The notes beneath the pieces are model-generated. The model did not search any database, was not told the origin of the DNA, and saw only the letters and a list, made by a program, of their open reading frames with translations. DNA of 64,000 nt from CALINB01 sp938045325 (GTDB taxonomy: Bacteria > Pseudomonadota > Alphaproteobacteria > Rhodospirillales > CALINB01), in contig JAYNQW010000008.1 in assembly GCA_038114465.1 (NCBI GenBank), forward strand, positions 62,001 to 126,000, written 5' to 3'. Both the position numbers and the translations under genes were made by a program. Position 1 is the stretch's first letter; each line of letters starts with the position of its first letter. Shown in pieces: positions 53,815 through 64,000 of the stretch.

Positions 53815-54831
53815 TTAGTACGCCCGGTCGATACAGAACTCGATCAAGTGGCTGAGGGATTTCTTTTCCGGATTGTCGGGGAAGATGCCGAGCGCATCGC
53901 GTGCGATGGAGCCGTAATGGCGGGCGCGGTCGACGGTATCGTTCAGGGCGTTGTGTTTTTCCAGGTAAGACAATGCCGTTTCGAGGTCTTGGTCTTCTTG
54001 TTCAAGGTTTTCAAGAGTCCGGCGCCAAAACGCGCGCTCTTCTCCGCTGCCGCGGCGAAAAGCGAGAATAATCGGCAGGGTTATTTTGCCTTCCCGGAAA
54101 TCATCGCCGATGGTTTTGCCGAGCTGGGCTTGCTTGGCGGAATAGTCGAGAACATCATCGATCAGCTGAAAGGCGATGCCGAGGTTTAGCCCGAAAGTGT
54201 CCAGGGCTTCTTCTTCGACCATCGGCCGTTCGGCGACAACGGCACCGATCCGGCAAGCGGCGGCGAACAGTTGCGCGGTTTTGCACGATATTACGTTAAG
54301 GTATGCGGCTTCGCCGGTTTCGGTATCGTTGGCCGTCACGAGTTGCGCAACTTCCCCTTCGGCGATTTTTGCCGACGCGCTGGACAAAATCCCGAGGATT
54401 TTGAGGGAGCCGTCTTCGACCATGAGTTCAAACGAACGGCTGAATAAGAAATCACCAACCAGCACACTGGCTTTGTTACCCCATACCGCATTGGCCGAAG
54501 CCGAGCCACGGCGCAGATCGCTTTCATCGACAACATCGTCATGCAGCAAGGTCGCTGTATGGATAAATTCAACACAGGCGGCGAGGCCGACATGGCGGCT
54601 GCCGCTGTAGCCGCACATGCGCGACGCGGCAAGAGTCAGCATTGGGCGTAGGCGTTTGCCGCCGGATGCGACGATATGCCCCGCCAATTGGGGGATCAGC
54701 GAAACGTCCGATTGCATCCGGTCGATCACGACCTGGTTGACGGCTTTAATGTCATTTTCGACCAGTTCGACAATCGGGCCCAGCGACGTTTTTTTCTCGC
54801 GTTCACCGTCCAGGCTGACGACAACAGCCAT
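53815..54831 (-). CDS. ispB: all-trans polyprenyl diphosphate synthase
   Basis: A 338-residue long-chain prenyl synthase that makes the ubiquinone side chain. The first aspartate-rich motif is DDVVD at about 98-102 in HDDVVDESDLRRG, and the second is QLIDDVLDYS near 227; GGKRLRPML is the substrate-binding segment. Chain length (octa- or decaprenyl) cannot be read from the sequence. The ATG has an AAGGAG ribosome site. It is convergent with the TPR-methyltransferase and divergent from the DUF2007 gene. Confidence 0.93.
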   Translation of the reverse strand: MAVVVSLDGEREKKTSLGPIVELVENDIKAVNQVVIDRMQSDVSLIPQLAGHIVASGGKRLRPMLTLAASRMCGYSGSRHVGLAACVEFIHTATLLHDDVVDESDLRRGSASANAVWGNKASVLVGDFLFSRSFELMVEDGSLKILGILSSASAKIAEGEVAQLVTANDTETGEAAYLNVISCKTAQLFAAACRIGAVVAERPMVEEEALDTFGLNLGIAFQLIDDVLDYSAKQAQLGKTIGDDFREGKITLPIILAFRRGSGEERAFWRRTLENLEQEDQDLETALSYLEKHNALNDTVDRARHYGSIARDALGIFPDNPEKKSLSHLIEFCIDRAY

Positions 54832-55010
54832 GGTTCATCTCCTTAACGTTTCCAGGTTTATTCCCAAGATAGAGCCTGCAGAGCATACGTAGACGCCCCT
54901 GTGCGGGTCAAGCCTTGGCAGGCCATTTCAGCCCCTTTAAAACCTCATAAATATGTATAATTAAAAGGAAAATGTGCTTATCGCCGCTGCGGGAGCGAAA
55001 ACGGGCGCTT

Positions 55011-55244
55011 ATGGTTGAGTTAACACGAACAAATGATCCGGTTTTGATATCCTGGCTGAGCGCCGCCTTGGCCGGCGAGGGTATTGAGGCGATTGTTTTG
55101 GATACGCACATGAGCATCCTGGAGGGGAGCGCTTCGGCGATCCCCCGGCGGATCATGGTTGATGACCGCGATTTATACCGGGCAAAGCGAATTTTGGATC
55201 TTGCCGAAGATATCGCGCAAGGCCGTGTGGACCCCTTGGATTAA
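55011..55244 (+). CDS. DUF2007 protein
   Basis: A 77-residue protein with the DUF2007 N-terminal pattern MVELTRTNDPVLISWL and the later ASAIPRRIMVDDRDLYRAK; such proteins are called putative signal-transducing proteins without known mechanism. ATG 55011 fits the family N-terminus; ATG 54972 has a ribosome-like AAGGA but only 2 bases away. It is 11 bases before the TrmN6-like gene and probably shares its transcript. Confidence 0.8.
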   Translation: MVELTRTNDPVLISWLSAALAGEGIEAIVLDTHMSILEGSASAIPRRIMVDDRDLYRAKRILDLAEDIAQGRVDPLD

Positions 55245-55255
55245 AAGTACGAATA

Positions 55256-56026
55256 ATGGAAGTAACGGAACTATCCATCGATCAAATCAGCGAGGATGCC
55301 GTGTTGGGCGGGCAGGTCAAAATTCGCCAGCCGCAAAACGGTTGCCGGGCCGCCATTGATCCCGTCTTGCTGGCGGCGGCCGTGCCGGCGAAGCCGGGGC
55401 AGCGTATTGTCGATGCCGGTGCGGGTGTCGGCACCGCGGGTTTATGTTTAGCCGCGCGCGTTAAAGGACTGTCGATTACGGCGGTCGAGCTCAATCCGGC
55501 GTTGGCGCAATTAGCGACAGAGAATGGAACACTGAACGCTGTCGAGATGACAGTGGTTCAAGGCGATATTTCAAAACCGTTGCCGGATGTTTTACCGGGA
55601 GCTTTTGACCATGTCATGACGAATCCGCCTTACTTGCCCGAACATCATGGTCATCCGTCGCTAAGTCCTTTGAAACGTGCGGCAACCCACGAGTGCGATA
55701 CCGGGATCGACGATTGGATCGGTTTTGCGCATAGCGCCTTAAAGAATAAAGGTACGTTAACGCTGATTTACCGCGCCGATCGCCTCGATACGGTGATGCC
55801 CGCGCTGACACCGCGCTTCGGCGATATCGGCATCTTCCCGCTTTGGCCGAAAGCGGCCGAAAGCGATCAAGGTGTTCAAGAAGCGAAACGGGTTATCGTC
55901 AGTGCCCGAAAAGGTGTCGCTTCGCCGGTTCGCATGCTTTCCGGGCTCGTGCTGCATGAGACGGACGGCGGTTTTACGCCGCAAGCGGAACGTATCCTGC
56001 GCGGTGAAAAAGGGGTCGTTATTTAA
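55256..56026 (+). CDS. TrmN6-like N6-adenine methyltransferase
   Basis: A 256-residue methyltransferase. Its SAM loop is VDAGAGVGTAGLCLAAR and its catalytic motif is MTNPPYL, the NPPY signature of N6-adenine methyltransferases. The N-terminal LGGQVKIRQPQNGCRAAIDPVLLAAAV is the conserved lead-in of the tRNA1(Val) A37 methyltransferase (TrmN6) family. The length is typical. The target is probable but not proven. Confidence 0.8.
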   Translation: MEVTELSIDQISEDAVLGGQVKIRQPQNGCRAAIDPVLLAAAVPAKPGQRIVDAGAGVGTAGLCLAARVKGLSITAVELNPALAQLATENGTLNAVEMTVVQGDISKPLPDVLPGAFDHVMTNPPYLPEHHGHPSLSPLKRAATHECDTGIDDWIGFAHSALKNKGTLTLIYRADRLDTVMPALTPRFGDIGIFPLWPKAAESDQGVQEAKRVIVSARKGVASPVRMLSGLVLHETDGGFTPQAERILRGEKGVVI

Positions 56027-56053
56027 CGGCAAAAACCGGGTTATAATAAGCAG

Positions 56054-56920
56054 ATGGAAAAAAAGTCTTTGGTTTCAAAATTGTCTTTTGGTTTGCTCGG
56101 CAACAAGGCGCCGGTGGTTGGGGTGCTGCGCTTGGACGGCGTCATAGGCCAGATGGGGCCGTTGCGCCGGGGATTGAGTCTCGCCGCGTTAGCGCCGACC
56201 ATCGAAAAGGTGTTTTCGCTTCGAAACGTCAAAGCCGTCGCTTTGGTGATCAACTCGCCCGGCGGTTCGCCCGTGCAATCGGCACTCATTGCCCGGCGTA
56301 TTCGTGTGCTGGCGGATGAAAAAGACATCCTGGTGGTCGCCTTCGCCGAGGATGTCGCCGCCTCAGGCGGGTATTGGCTGGCGTGTGCCGCCGATGAAAT
56401 TTACGCGCTGGATGCATCGATTATCGGCTCCATCGGTGTGGTGTCTTCGAGTTTCGGATTCGTCGATTTGATCAAACGGATCGGTGTCGAGCGCCGGTTG
56501 TATACGGCTGGCGAAAACAAGGCGCGGCTAGATCCGTTCCGCGAGGAAAACCCAGAGGATGTCGAGCACTTGAAGGAAATTCAAAACGATATTCACGATG
56601 ATTTTAGGGCGATGGTCCAAAGCCGGCGCGCGGATAAGCTTAAAGGCGATGACGATACAATTTTCAGCGGCGACTTTTGGACCGGGCGGCGTGCCCTCGG
56701 TTTCGGTTTGATTGACGGCATCGGCGATTTGCGTGCGGTTATGCGCGAGCGATACGGCGAGAAGGTCAAATTCCGCGTTATCGAGCCGCCGAAACGTTCA
56801 CTGTTCAGGCGCATGCAGTCGCCGGGGGCCGAAGCCCATTCGGAATCGTCATTCGCCTGGGGGGCGGGCGTTCTGGCCGCCATTGAGGAGCGTTTCCTGT
56901 GGAACCGTTTCGGGCTGTGA
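56054..56920 (+). CDS. S49 family peptidase, SppA/SohB-like
   Basis: A 288-residue short-form S49 protease. The nucleophile is the Ser in VAASGGYWLA and the general base is probably the Lys in AGENKARLDPF. NSPGGSPVQSALIARRI supplies the oxyanion region. No clear N-terminal membrane anchor is seen, so the protein may be soluble or loosely bound. Such proteases degrade signal peptides and membrane-protein fragments. It follows the TrmN6-like gene by 27 bases. Confidence 0.88.
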   Translation: MEKKSLVSKLSFGLLGNKAPVVGVLRLDGVIGQMGPLRRGLSLAALAPTIEKVFSLRNVKAVALVINSPGGSPVQSALIARRIRVLADEKDILVVAFAEDVAASGGYWLACAADEIYALDASIIGSIGVVSSSFGFVDLIKRIGVERRLYTAGENKARLDPFREENPEDVEHLKEIQNDIHDDFRAMVQSRRADKLKGDDDTIFSGDFWTGRRALGFGLIDGIGDLRAVMRERYGEKVKFRVIEPPKRSLFRRMQSPGAEAHSESSFAWGAGVLAAIEERFLWNRFGL

Positions 56921-56927
56921 GGGATTA

Positions 56928-57182
56928 GTGCGCGCTATGTTGGGCCTAAGCATCACCAAAATCATTTTTACCGTATTGGTCGTCTTCCTGGTCTGGCGGC
57001 TGTTTAGCTGGATCCGGCAGAATCGCCTGAAGCATTCGAACCGCCAGAACGACCTCGGCGGCTCGGATCACGGTGCCACCCTAGAGCCGCAGGACACGGC
57101 CCAATGCGCCGTATGCCAAGCCTACGTTCCGGTTGGGACAGGCAACTGCGGGCGCGAAGATTGCCCGTATCCGCTTTCTTGA
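56928..57182 (+). CDS. small membrane protein with zinc-ribbon-like tail
   Basis: An 84-residue protein from GTG 56928 (GAGGG four bases upstream) or 81 from ATG 56937. One hydrophobic segment (about 9-25) is followed by a polar stretch and a C-terminal CAVCQAY...NCGREDCPYP cluster of four cysteines that could bind zinc, as in PP0621-type proteins. It is sandwiched between the S49 peptidase and glyQ, and the frame is open back to 56712 inside the peptidase gene, which is a shadow. Function unknown. Confidence 0.6.
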   Translation: MRAMLGLSITKIIFTVLVVFLVWRLFSWIRQNRLKHSNRQNDLGGSDHGATLEPQDTAQCAVCQAYVPVGTGNCGREDCPYPLS

Positions 57183-57264
57183 CCCGTCTCCGGGCGGCCT
57201 TTATGGTCCGCGGGAATTCGAGAAACCGCGAAAATTTCCGCGAAAAATTGCAGTGGTGCCGTTC

Positions 57265-58152
57265 ATGGCCAACCCCGAAAAGAACAAACAAACGTCGTTC
57301 CAGTCTCTGATTTTGGATCTGCAGGCCTACTGGGCCGAGCAGGGCTGCGTCATTTTGCAGCCCTACGACATGGAAATGGGAGCGGGGACCTTTCATCCCG
57401 CGACGACGCTACGCGCTCTCGGCCCGCAGCATTGGAAAGCGGCGTACGTGCAGCCTTCGCGCCGTCCCACCGATGGGCGTTATGGCGAAAACCCGAACCG
57501 GCTGCAGCACTATTACCAATTTCAAGTGATCCTGAAGCCATCGCCAGAGGACAGCCAAGAACTATACCTCGCGAGTCTTGATCGCCTCGGCATCAAGGCT
57601 GCCGATCACGACATCCGTTTCGTCGAAGACGATTGGGAGAGCCCGACGCTGGGTGCCGCCGGCCTCGGTTGGGAAGTTTGGTGCGACGGCATGGAAGTGA
57701 CACAGTTTACGTACTTCCAGCAAGTCGGCGGGATTGAATGCAATCCGGTTGCCGTCGAGATGACCTACGGTCTGGAAAGATTGGCAATGTATATCCAGGG
57801 TGTCGAGAATGTTTACGATCTCGATTGGAACGGTCAGGGTGTCACTTACGGCGACGTGTATCAACAGAACGAGCGCGAGCAATCCGCGTTCAATTTCGAA
57901 CACGCCGATACGGATATTCTGGCGCGCCATTTCGAAGATGCGGAAAAACAATGTGCCGCTTTGTTGGCCTTGGAAAAGCCGCTGGCTCTGCCGGCTTACG
58001 AGCAATGCATCAAGGCGAGCCATTTGTTTAACCTGTTGGATGCGCGCGGGGTGATCAGCGTCACCGAGCGCGCCGCCTACATCGGGCGCGTACGCGCGCT
58101 CGCCCGGGGCTGCTGCGAAGCCTGGATTGCCAGCCAGGAAGGTCAGTCGTAA
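57265..58152 (+). CDS. glyQ: glycyl-tRNA synthetase alpha subunit
   Basis: A 295-residue class II aminoacyl-tRNA synthetase subunit of the heterotetrameric bacterial type. The signatures VILQPYDMEMGAGTFHP, VQPSRRPTDGRYGENPNR and FTYFQQVGG are diagnostic. ATG 57265 gives the usual N-terminus; the frame is open to 57133, where it would overlap the preceding gene. Its TAA overlaps the glyS ATG by one base, coupling the two subunits. Confidence 0.96.
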   Translation: MANPEKNKQTSFQSLILDLQAYWAEQGCVILQPYDMEMGAGTFHPATTLRALGPQHWKAAYVQPSRRPTDGRYGENPNRLQHYYQFQVILKPSPEDSQELYLASLDRLGIKAADHDIRFVEDDWESPTLGAAGLGWEVWCDGMEVTQFTYFQQVGGIECNPVAVEMTYGLERLAMYIQGVENVYDLDWNGQGVTYGDVYQQNEREQSAFNFEHADTDILARHFEDAEKQCAALLALEKPLALPAYEQCIKASHLFNLLDARGVISVTERAAYIGRVRALARGCCEAWIASQEGQS

Positions 58153-60203
58153 TGCCCGAATTGCTGCTTGAACTCTTGTCTGAGGAAATCCCCGCGCGCA
58201 TGCAGGCGCGCGCGGCGGACGACTTAAAGCGCCTGGTGACGGACGGCCTCAAGGAAGCGGGGCTCACGTTTGATGCCGCCAATTCTTATGTCACGCCCCG
58301 GCGTTTGGTCCTGGTCGTCGACGGTTTGCCGGAGAAACAACCCGACGTGCGCGAAGAAAAACGCGGCCCCAAGGCCGATGCGCCTGAGAAAGCTATCGCC
58401 GGCTTTAAAGGTTCCTTGCCCGACGGCACGCCCATTGAAGAACGTGAAACCGACAAAGGCACGTTTCTATTCGCGGTGGTTGAGAAGAAGGGGCAAGATA
58501 CATCAGATGTTTTAGCCGATATTGTTCATAAAATACTCGGGGCGTTGCCGTGGCAAAAGTCCATGCGCTGGGGCAGTTATGAAAGCCGATGGGTGCGCCC
58601 GTTGCAGGGGATTGCCTGCGTGTTTGCTGGTAATGTTATTCCAGTAAAATATGAAGGTGTGAAAGCTAGCAACAAAACCGTTGGCCATCGCTTCCTCGCG
58701 CCGAAGGAATTCGCGGTTGAGGATTTCGCCGATTATCGGGCCAAGCTGAAAAAAGCATACGTGATCCTCGATCCGGTCGAGCGTCGGACGCTGATCGAAA
58801 AGGAAGCGGCAAAACTCGCCGAGAAAGAAGGCCTCACGGTCAAGGACGACGCGGGGCTTCTCAATGAAGTCACCGGCTTGGTCGAATGGCCAGTGGTGTT
58901 GATGGGATCCATCGATCCCGAGTTCATGGAACTGCCCGACGAGTTGCTGTCCATGGCGATGGCTGCGCACCAAAAGTATTTTTCCACACTCGATCAGGAC
59001 GGCAAGCTGGCGCCGAAATTCATCGTCGTCGCCAACATGGAAAGTAAAGACAAAGGCAAGGCGATTGTCGCGGGGAACGAGCGGGTATTGCGCGCGAGGT
59101 TATCGGACGCGCGTTTCTTTTGGGATCAGGACCGCAAATCGAGCCTCGAATCCCGCGTGCCCAAGCTCGAACAGCTGGTGTTTCACGCCAAGCTCGGCAC
59201 GGTCGCGGAGAAAGTCTCGCGCCTGCAGGCCATCGTTGCCGAGCTTGCGCCGAGCATTTCAGATTGCGATACCGCCGAAGCCCAGCAAGCGGCTTTATTG
59301 TGTAAGGCCGATCTGGTGACGGACATGGTCTTCGAATTTCCCGAATTGCAGGGTGTCATGGGCCGTTATTACGCGCTCAACGAAGGTGTGCGCCCGGCGG
59401 TGGCAATGGCCGTCGAGGAGCATTATGCGCCGCAGGGCCCGAATGACGATTGCCCGACCGCGCCCGTCAGTGTCGCCGTCGCATTGGCCGATAAAATCGA
59501 TACCTTGGTCGGCTTTTGGGGGATCGATGAAAAACCGACCGGCTCGAAAGACCCGTATGCCCTCAGGCGGGCGGGCCTCGGTGTTATCCGTCTGATTGTC
59601 GAAAACAATCTCCGGCTTCCCTTGCTGAAGGCTTTTAATCAGGCGGCATCGCTGTATCCGAACCTGAAAATCGACGCCGCTAATTTATTGGCTTTCTTTG
59701 CCGACCGCTTAAAAGTTCACTTGCGCGAAAAAGGCGTGCGCCACGATTTGATTTCGGCGGTTTTTGCCTTGGATGGAGACGATGATCTGGTGCGCTTGCT
59801 GGCCCGGGTCGATGCCTTGCAGGCGTTTCTCGAAACCGATGACGGCGCCAATCTGCTGACCGCTTATAAGCGGGCGCGGAATATTGTCGAGATTGAAGAG
59901 AAAAAGGACAAAGCGGCCTATCAGGAAGACGCGCGCGAAGACATCTTGCAGCAAGACGAAGAAAAGGCGCTGTTTAATGCCTTGATCGAGCGGGGTGTTG
60001 AGATGAAAAACGCCGTCAAAGGTGAGGATTTCACGGCGGCTATGGCCTCTTTGGCCTTGCTTCGCGCGCCCGTGGATGCTTTTTTTGATCATGTCACCGT
60101 TAATTGCGACGATCAGGAGTTGCGTGCCAACCGGCTGCGGCTCTTGTCAAAAATACGATCGGCGATGGAAGAAATCGCCGACTTCTCTCAAATCGAAGGT
60201 TAA
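58152..60203 (+). CDS. glyS: glycyl-tRNA synthetase beta subunit
   Basis: A 683-residue beta subunit that binds tRNA-Gly. The N-terminal LLLELLSEEIPARMQ, QPDVREEKRGPKAD and LPWQKSMRWG, together with DPEFMELPDELLSMAMAAHQKYF, are typical. The C-terminal part contains the anticodon-binding-like region. It directly follows glyQ (one-base overlap), which makes the pair a unit. Confidence 0.96.
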   Translation: MPELLLELLSEEIPARMQARAADDLKRLVTDGLKEAGLTFDAANSYVTPRRLVLVVDGLPEKQPDVREEKRGPKADAPEKAIAGFKGSLPDGTPIEERETDKGTFLFAVVEKKGQDTSDVLADIVHKILGALPWQKSMRWGSYESRWVRPLQGIACVFAGNVIPVKYEGVKASNKTVGHRFLAPKEFAVEDFADYRAKLKKAYVILDPVERRTLIEKEAAKLAEKEGLTVKDDAGLLNEVTGLVEWPVVLMGSIDPEFMELPDELLSMAMAAHQKYFSTLDQDGKLAPKFIVVANMESKDKGKAIVAGNERVLRARLSDARFFWDQDRKSSLESRVPKLEQLVFHAKLGTVAEKVSRLQAIVAELAPSISDCDTAEAQQAALLCKADLVTDMVFEFPELQGVMGRYYALNEGVRPAVAMAVEEHYAPQGPNDDCPTAPVSVAVALADKIDTLVGFWGIDEKPTGSKDPYALRRAGLGVIRLIVENNLRLPLLKAFNQAASLYPNLKIDAANLLAFFADRLKVHLREKGVRHDLISAVFALDGDDDLVRLLARVDALQAFLETDDGANLLTAYKRARNIVEIEEKKDKAAYQEDAREDILQQDEEKALFNALIERGVEMKNAVKGEDFTAAMASLALLRAPVDAFFDHVTVNCDDQELRANRLRLLSKIRSAMEEIADFSQIEG

Positions 60204-60233
60204 ATTTTACTAAGGCCGAAAGGGAACATGAGG

Positions 60234-62912
<2,679 letters not shown>

Positions 62913-62931
62913 CTGTTATCGGTAATTAATC

Positions 62932-63579
62932 TCATCGGCGAATGAAGATGGTCCATTCTTCATCATCGTAGTCGGTCATCAGCGTGACGTTTTCCGATAA
63001 TTCGTTTTTGCAGAATGTCTCGAAGTCTCCCGAGTCGGCGTAATACAAGCCTTCTTGCTGCCTATGATAATTAACATTTAACATGTTAAAGGCGAGGCCT
63101 TTAAGAGATTTCGACCAGAGGTCTTTTAAGCTTTCCTGAACGTATTTCAGCCAAAGTTTTTGATCGACTTCCATGATGAAATTGAACGGGCCGCAGGCAA
63201 ACGAATAATCGGCCGGAACTAATGCGACGAGGCTTTGATAAAACTGAGCCCGTGAATCTTGAATGCGGGATTCGCAGGCCTCGATCATTTTTTCGGAGAT
63301 GTCATAGCCGTAAAACTGGCTGTCCTGCATAACCGGGTCGTCACGCAGGTACTCAAACAGGGCGCCATAGCCGCAACCGAGATCGTTAATGGAAATGCCG
63401 CCGTTTAGGTCTTCAGGCACGATTAATTTGGTCAGAAGCTCGAATCGCATTTGTTGGCGGTCTTTGCTGCGCCACATGGCGCCTTTTGCATTAATGCCGC
63501 ACTTATCGAGCTGGTAGTCGTACATAACGGCTATTGGGGCCAGCCATTTGGGCGCTTCTTTAAGAAAGTCAGAAACCAT
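62932..63579 (-). CDS. SAM-dependent methyltransferase
   Basis: About 215 residues from ATG 63579, with ATG 63633 as an alternative; neither has a clear ribosome site. Motif I is SINDLGCGYGALFEYL, followed by QFYGYDISEKMIEACESRI; the middle fits Methyltransf_25-type folds. The substrate is unknown. It converges with ppdK and diverges from the XRE regulator. Confidence 0.75.
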   Translation of the reverse strand: MVSDFLKEAPKWLAPIAVMYDYQLDKCGINAKGAMWRSKDRQQMRFELLTKLIVPEDLNGGISINDLGCGYGALFEYLRDDPVMQDSQFYGYDISEKMIEACESRIQDSRAQFYQSLVALVPADYSFACGPFNFIMEVDQKLWLKYVQESLKDLWSKSLKGLAFNMLNVNYHRQQEGLYYADSGDFETFCKNELSENVTLMTDYDDEEWTIFIRR

Positions 63580-63636
63580 AGGAAATTCGCCGAAAATTAG
63601 AAGTTTTGAGCATTTTATCGAATCGATCCCCATTTA

Positions 63637-63656
63637 TATTGGGGTAAACACCAATA
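63637..63656 (+). repeat. operator-like inverted repeat
   Basis: TATTGG (63637-63642) and CCAATA (63651-63656) are perfect complements around eight bases, and the pairing continues with GT/AC after one mismatch. It lies just upstream of the divergent methyltransferase and 111 bases before the XRE start, a fitting place for autoregulation. Confidence 0.4.
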
Positions 63657-63717
63657 GCTGTATTCTGTTCTTTATGGCATATCGACGTTGAGGGGTGGAA
63701 AAATAGTTCATCATTGA

Positions 63718-63735
63718 TATTAAACTAAAGTATAG
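63718..63735 (+). promoter_or_regulatory. 18-base element before the XRE gene
   Basis: TATTAAACTAAAGTATAG matches the element at 33771-33788 at 17 of 18 positions. It ends 32 bases before the XRE start codon, where a promoter or operator would be expected; TATAGT (63731-63736) could serve as a -10. Confidence 0.35.
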
Positions 63736-63767
63736 TATCTAGCGTTATCGAATTGGAGGTCGCAAAC

Positions 63768-64000
63768 GTGACGGCACAAGCAGAAGGTAATAACAACACT
63801 AAAAAATTGCGCAAAAAAGGCGGTGCTTACCTCAAAAAACTGCGTGAAGACGCAGGTTTGACGCAACGCTCCCTCGCCGAAAAAGCTGGATTTAAGTATT
63901 ACACCTTTATCAGCCAAATCGAACATGGCGCCGGCAAAATACCCCCTGAGCTCTATGAAGCTTATGCCGATGCTGTAGGCGTTAAGCGCGTAGACTTTAT
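63768..64000 (+). CDS. XRE-family transcriptional regulator, N-terminal part
   Basis: Cut by the window end after 77 codons. GTG 63768 has a GGAGGT ribosome site seven bases upstream. After a short polar, basic N-terminus of about 20 residues it shows a helix-turn-helix of the Cro/C1 type: YLKKLREDAGLTQRSLAEKA, then YTFISQIEHGAGKIPPELY, with the Q-R-S-L-A and S-Q-I-E-x-G signatures. It probably binds a nearby inverted repeat. The rest, and so its family, is not visible. Confidence 0.88.
   Translation, partial: MTAQAEGNNNTKKLRKKGGAYLKKLREDAGLTQRSLAEKAGFKYYTFISQIEHGAGKIPPELYEAYADAVGVKRVDF

Overview
The window is a chromosomal stretch of an alphaproteobacterium, most likely a Rhodospirillales-like marine or freshwater lineage. 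The signs are: a division and cell-wall (dcw) cluster whose MurE carries the DNPR motif of meso-diaminopimelate enzymes; an FtsZ with a very long linker; an F0 ATP-synthase operon (atpI-B-E-b'-b) without F1 genes, carrying both b and b' subunits; smc directly upstream of that operon; an alphaproteobacterial DUF2336 protein; and glyQ-glyS followed by ppdK. Base composition is moderate, near 50-55% GC by eye. No insertion sequence, integrase, CRISPR array or rRNA is visible.

Layout. 1-12500 is the tightly overlapping dcw run murE(partial)-murF-mraY-murD-ftsW-murG-murC-murB-ddl-ftsQ-ftsA, with repeated ATGA start/stop overlaps. ftsZ, lpxC, bamD, recN, ligA and a PilZ protein follow to 20925. 20955-24405 holds small genes: a secreted hypothetical with an apparent frameshift, a cupin, an OsmC-like protein, a two-helix membrane protein and an MDR oxidoreductase. 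24411-31821 reads on the minus strand: dciA-like, a DsbA-like oxidoreductase, smc, then atpI-B-E-b'-b. 31911-39362 is a mixed segment: mutY, apt, a DUF2336 protein, an orphan TRAP solute-binding protein, a gap with two perfect DnaA boxes, a histidine phosphatase, GDPD and FetAB.

The accessory core is 39411-50028, eight co-directional minus-strand genes. They encode a fused 2OG-Fe(II) oxygenase-glycosyltransferase, a methyltransferase, RfbB, a GT9-like protein, two TPR-GT9 proteins and two TPR-2OG-oxygenase proteins. Divergent from it lies a porin (50526-51809) with its own promoter, long leader and strong terminator, then tRNA-Pro(CGG) and a TPR-methyltransferase (52235). Together these look like a surface-glycan or protein hydroxylation/glycosylation/methylation locus. 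This is the best candidate here for an undescribed system, but its substrate cannot be read from sequence.

53815-62912 returns to housekeeping: polyprenyl diphosphate synthase, a DUF2007 protein, a TrmN6-like methyltransferase, an S49 peptidase, a small zinc-ribbon-like membrane protein, glyQ, glyS and ppdK. The end holds a SAM methyltransferase and the start of an XRE-type regulator cut by the window edge. The regulator's upstream region carries an 18-nt element that nearly matches one upstream of the DUF2336 gene.
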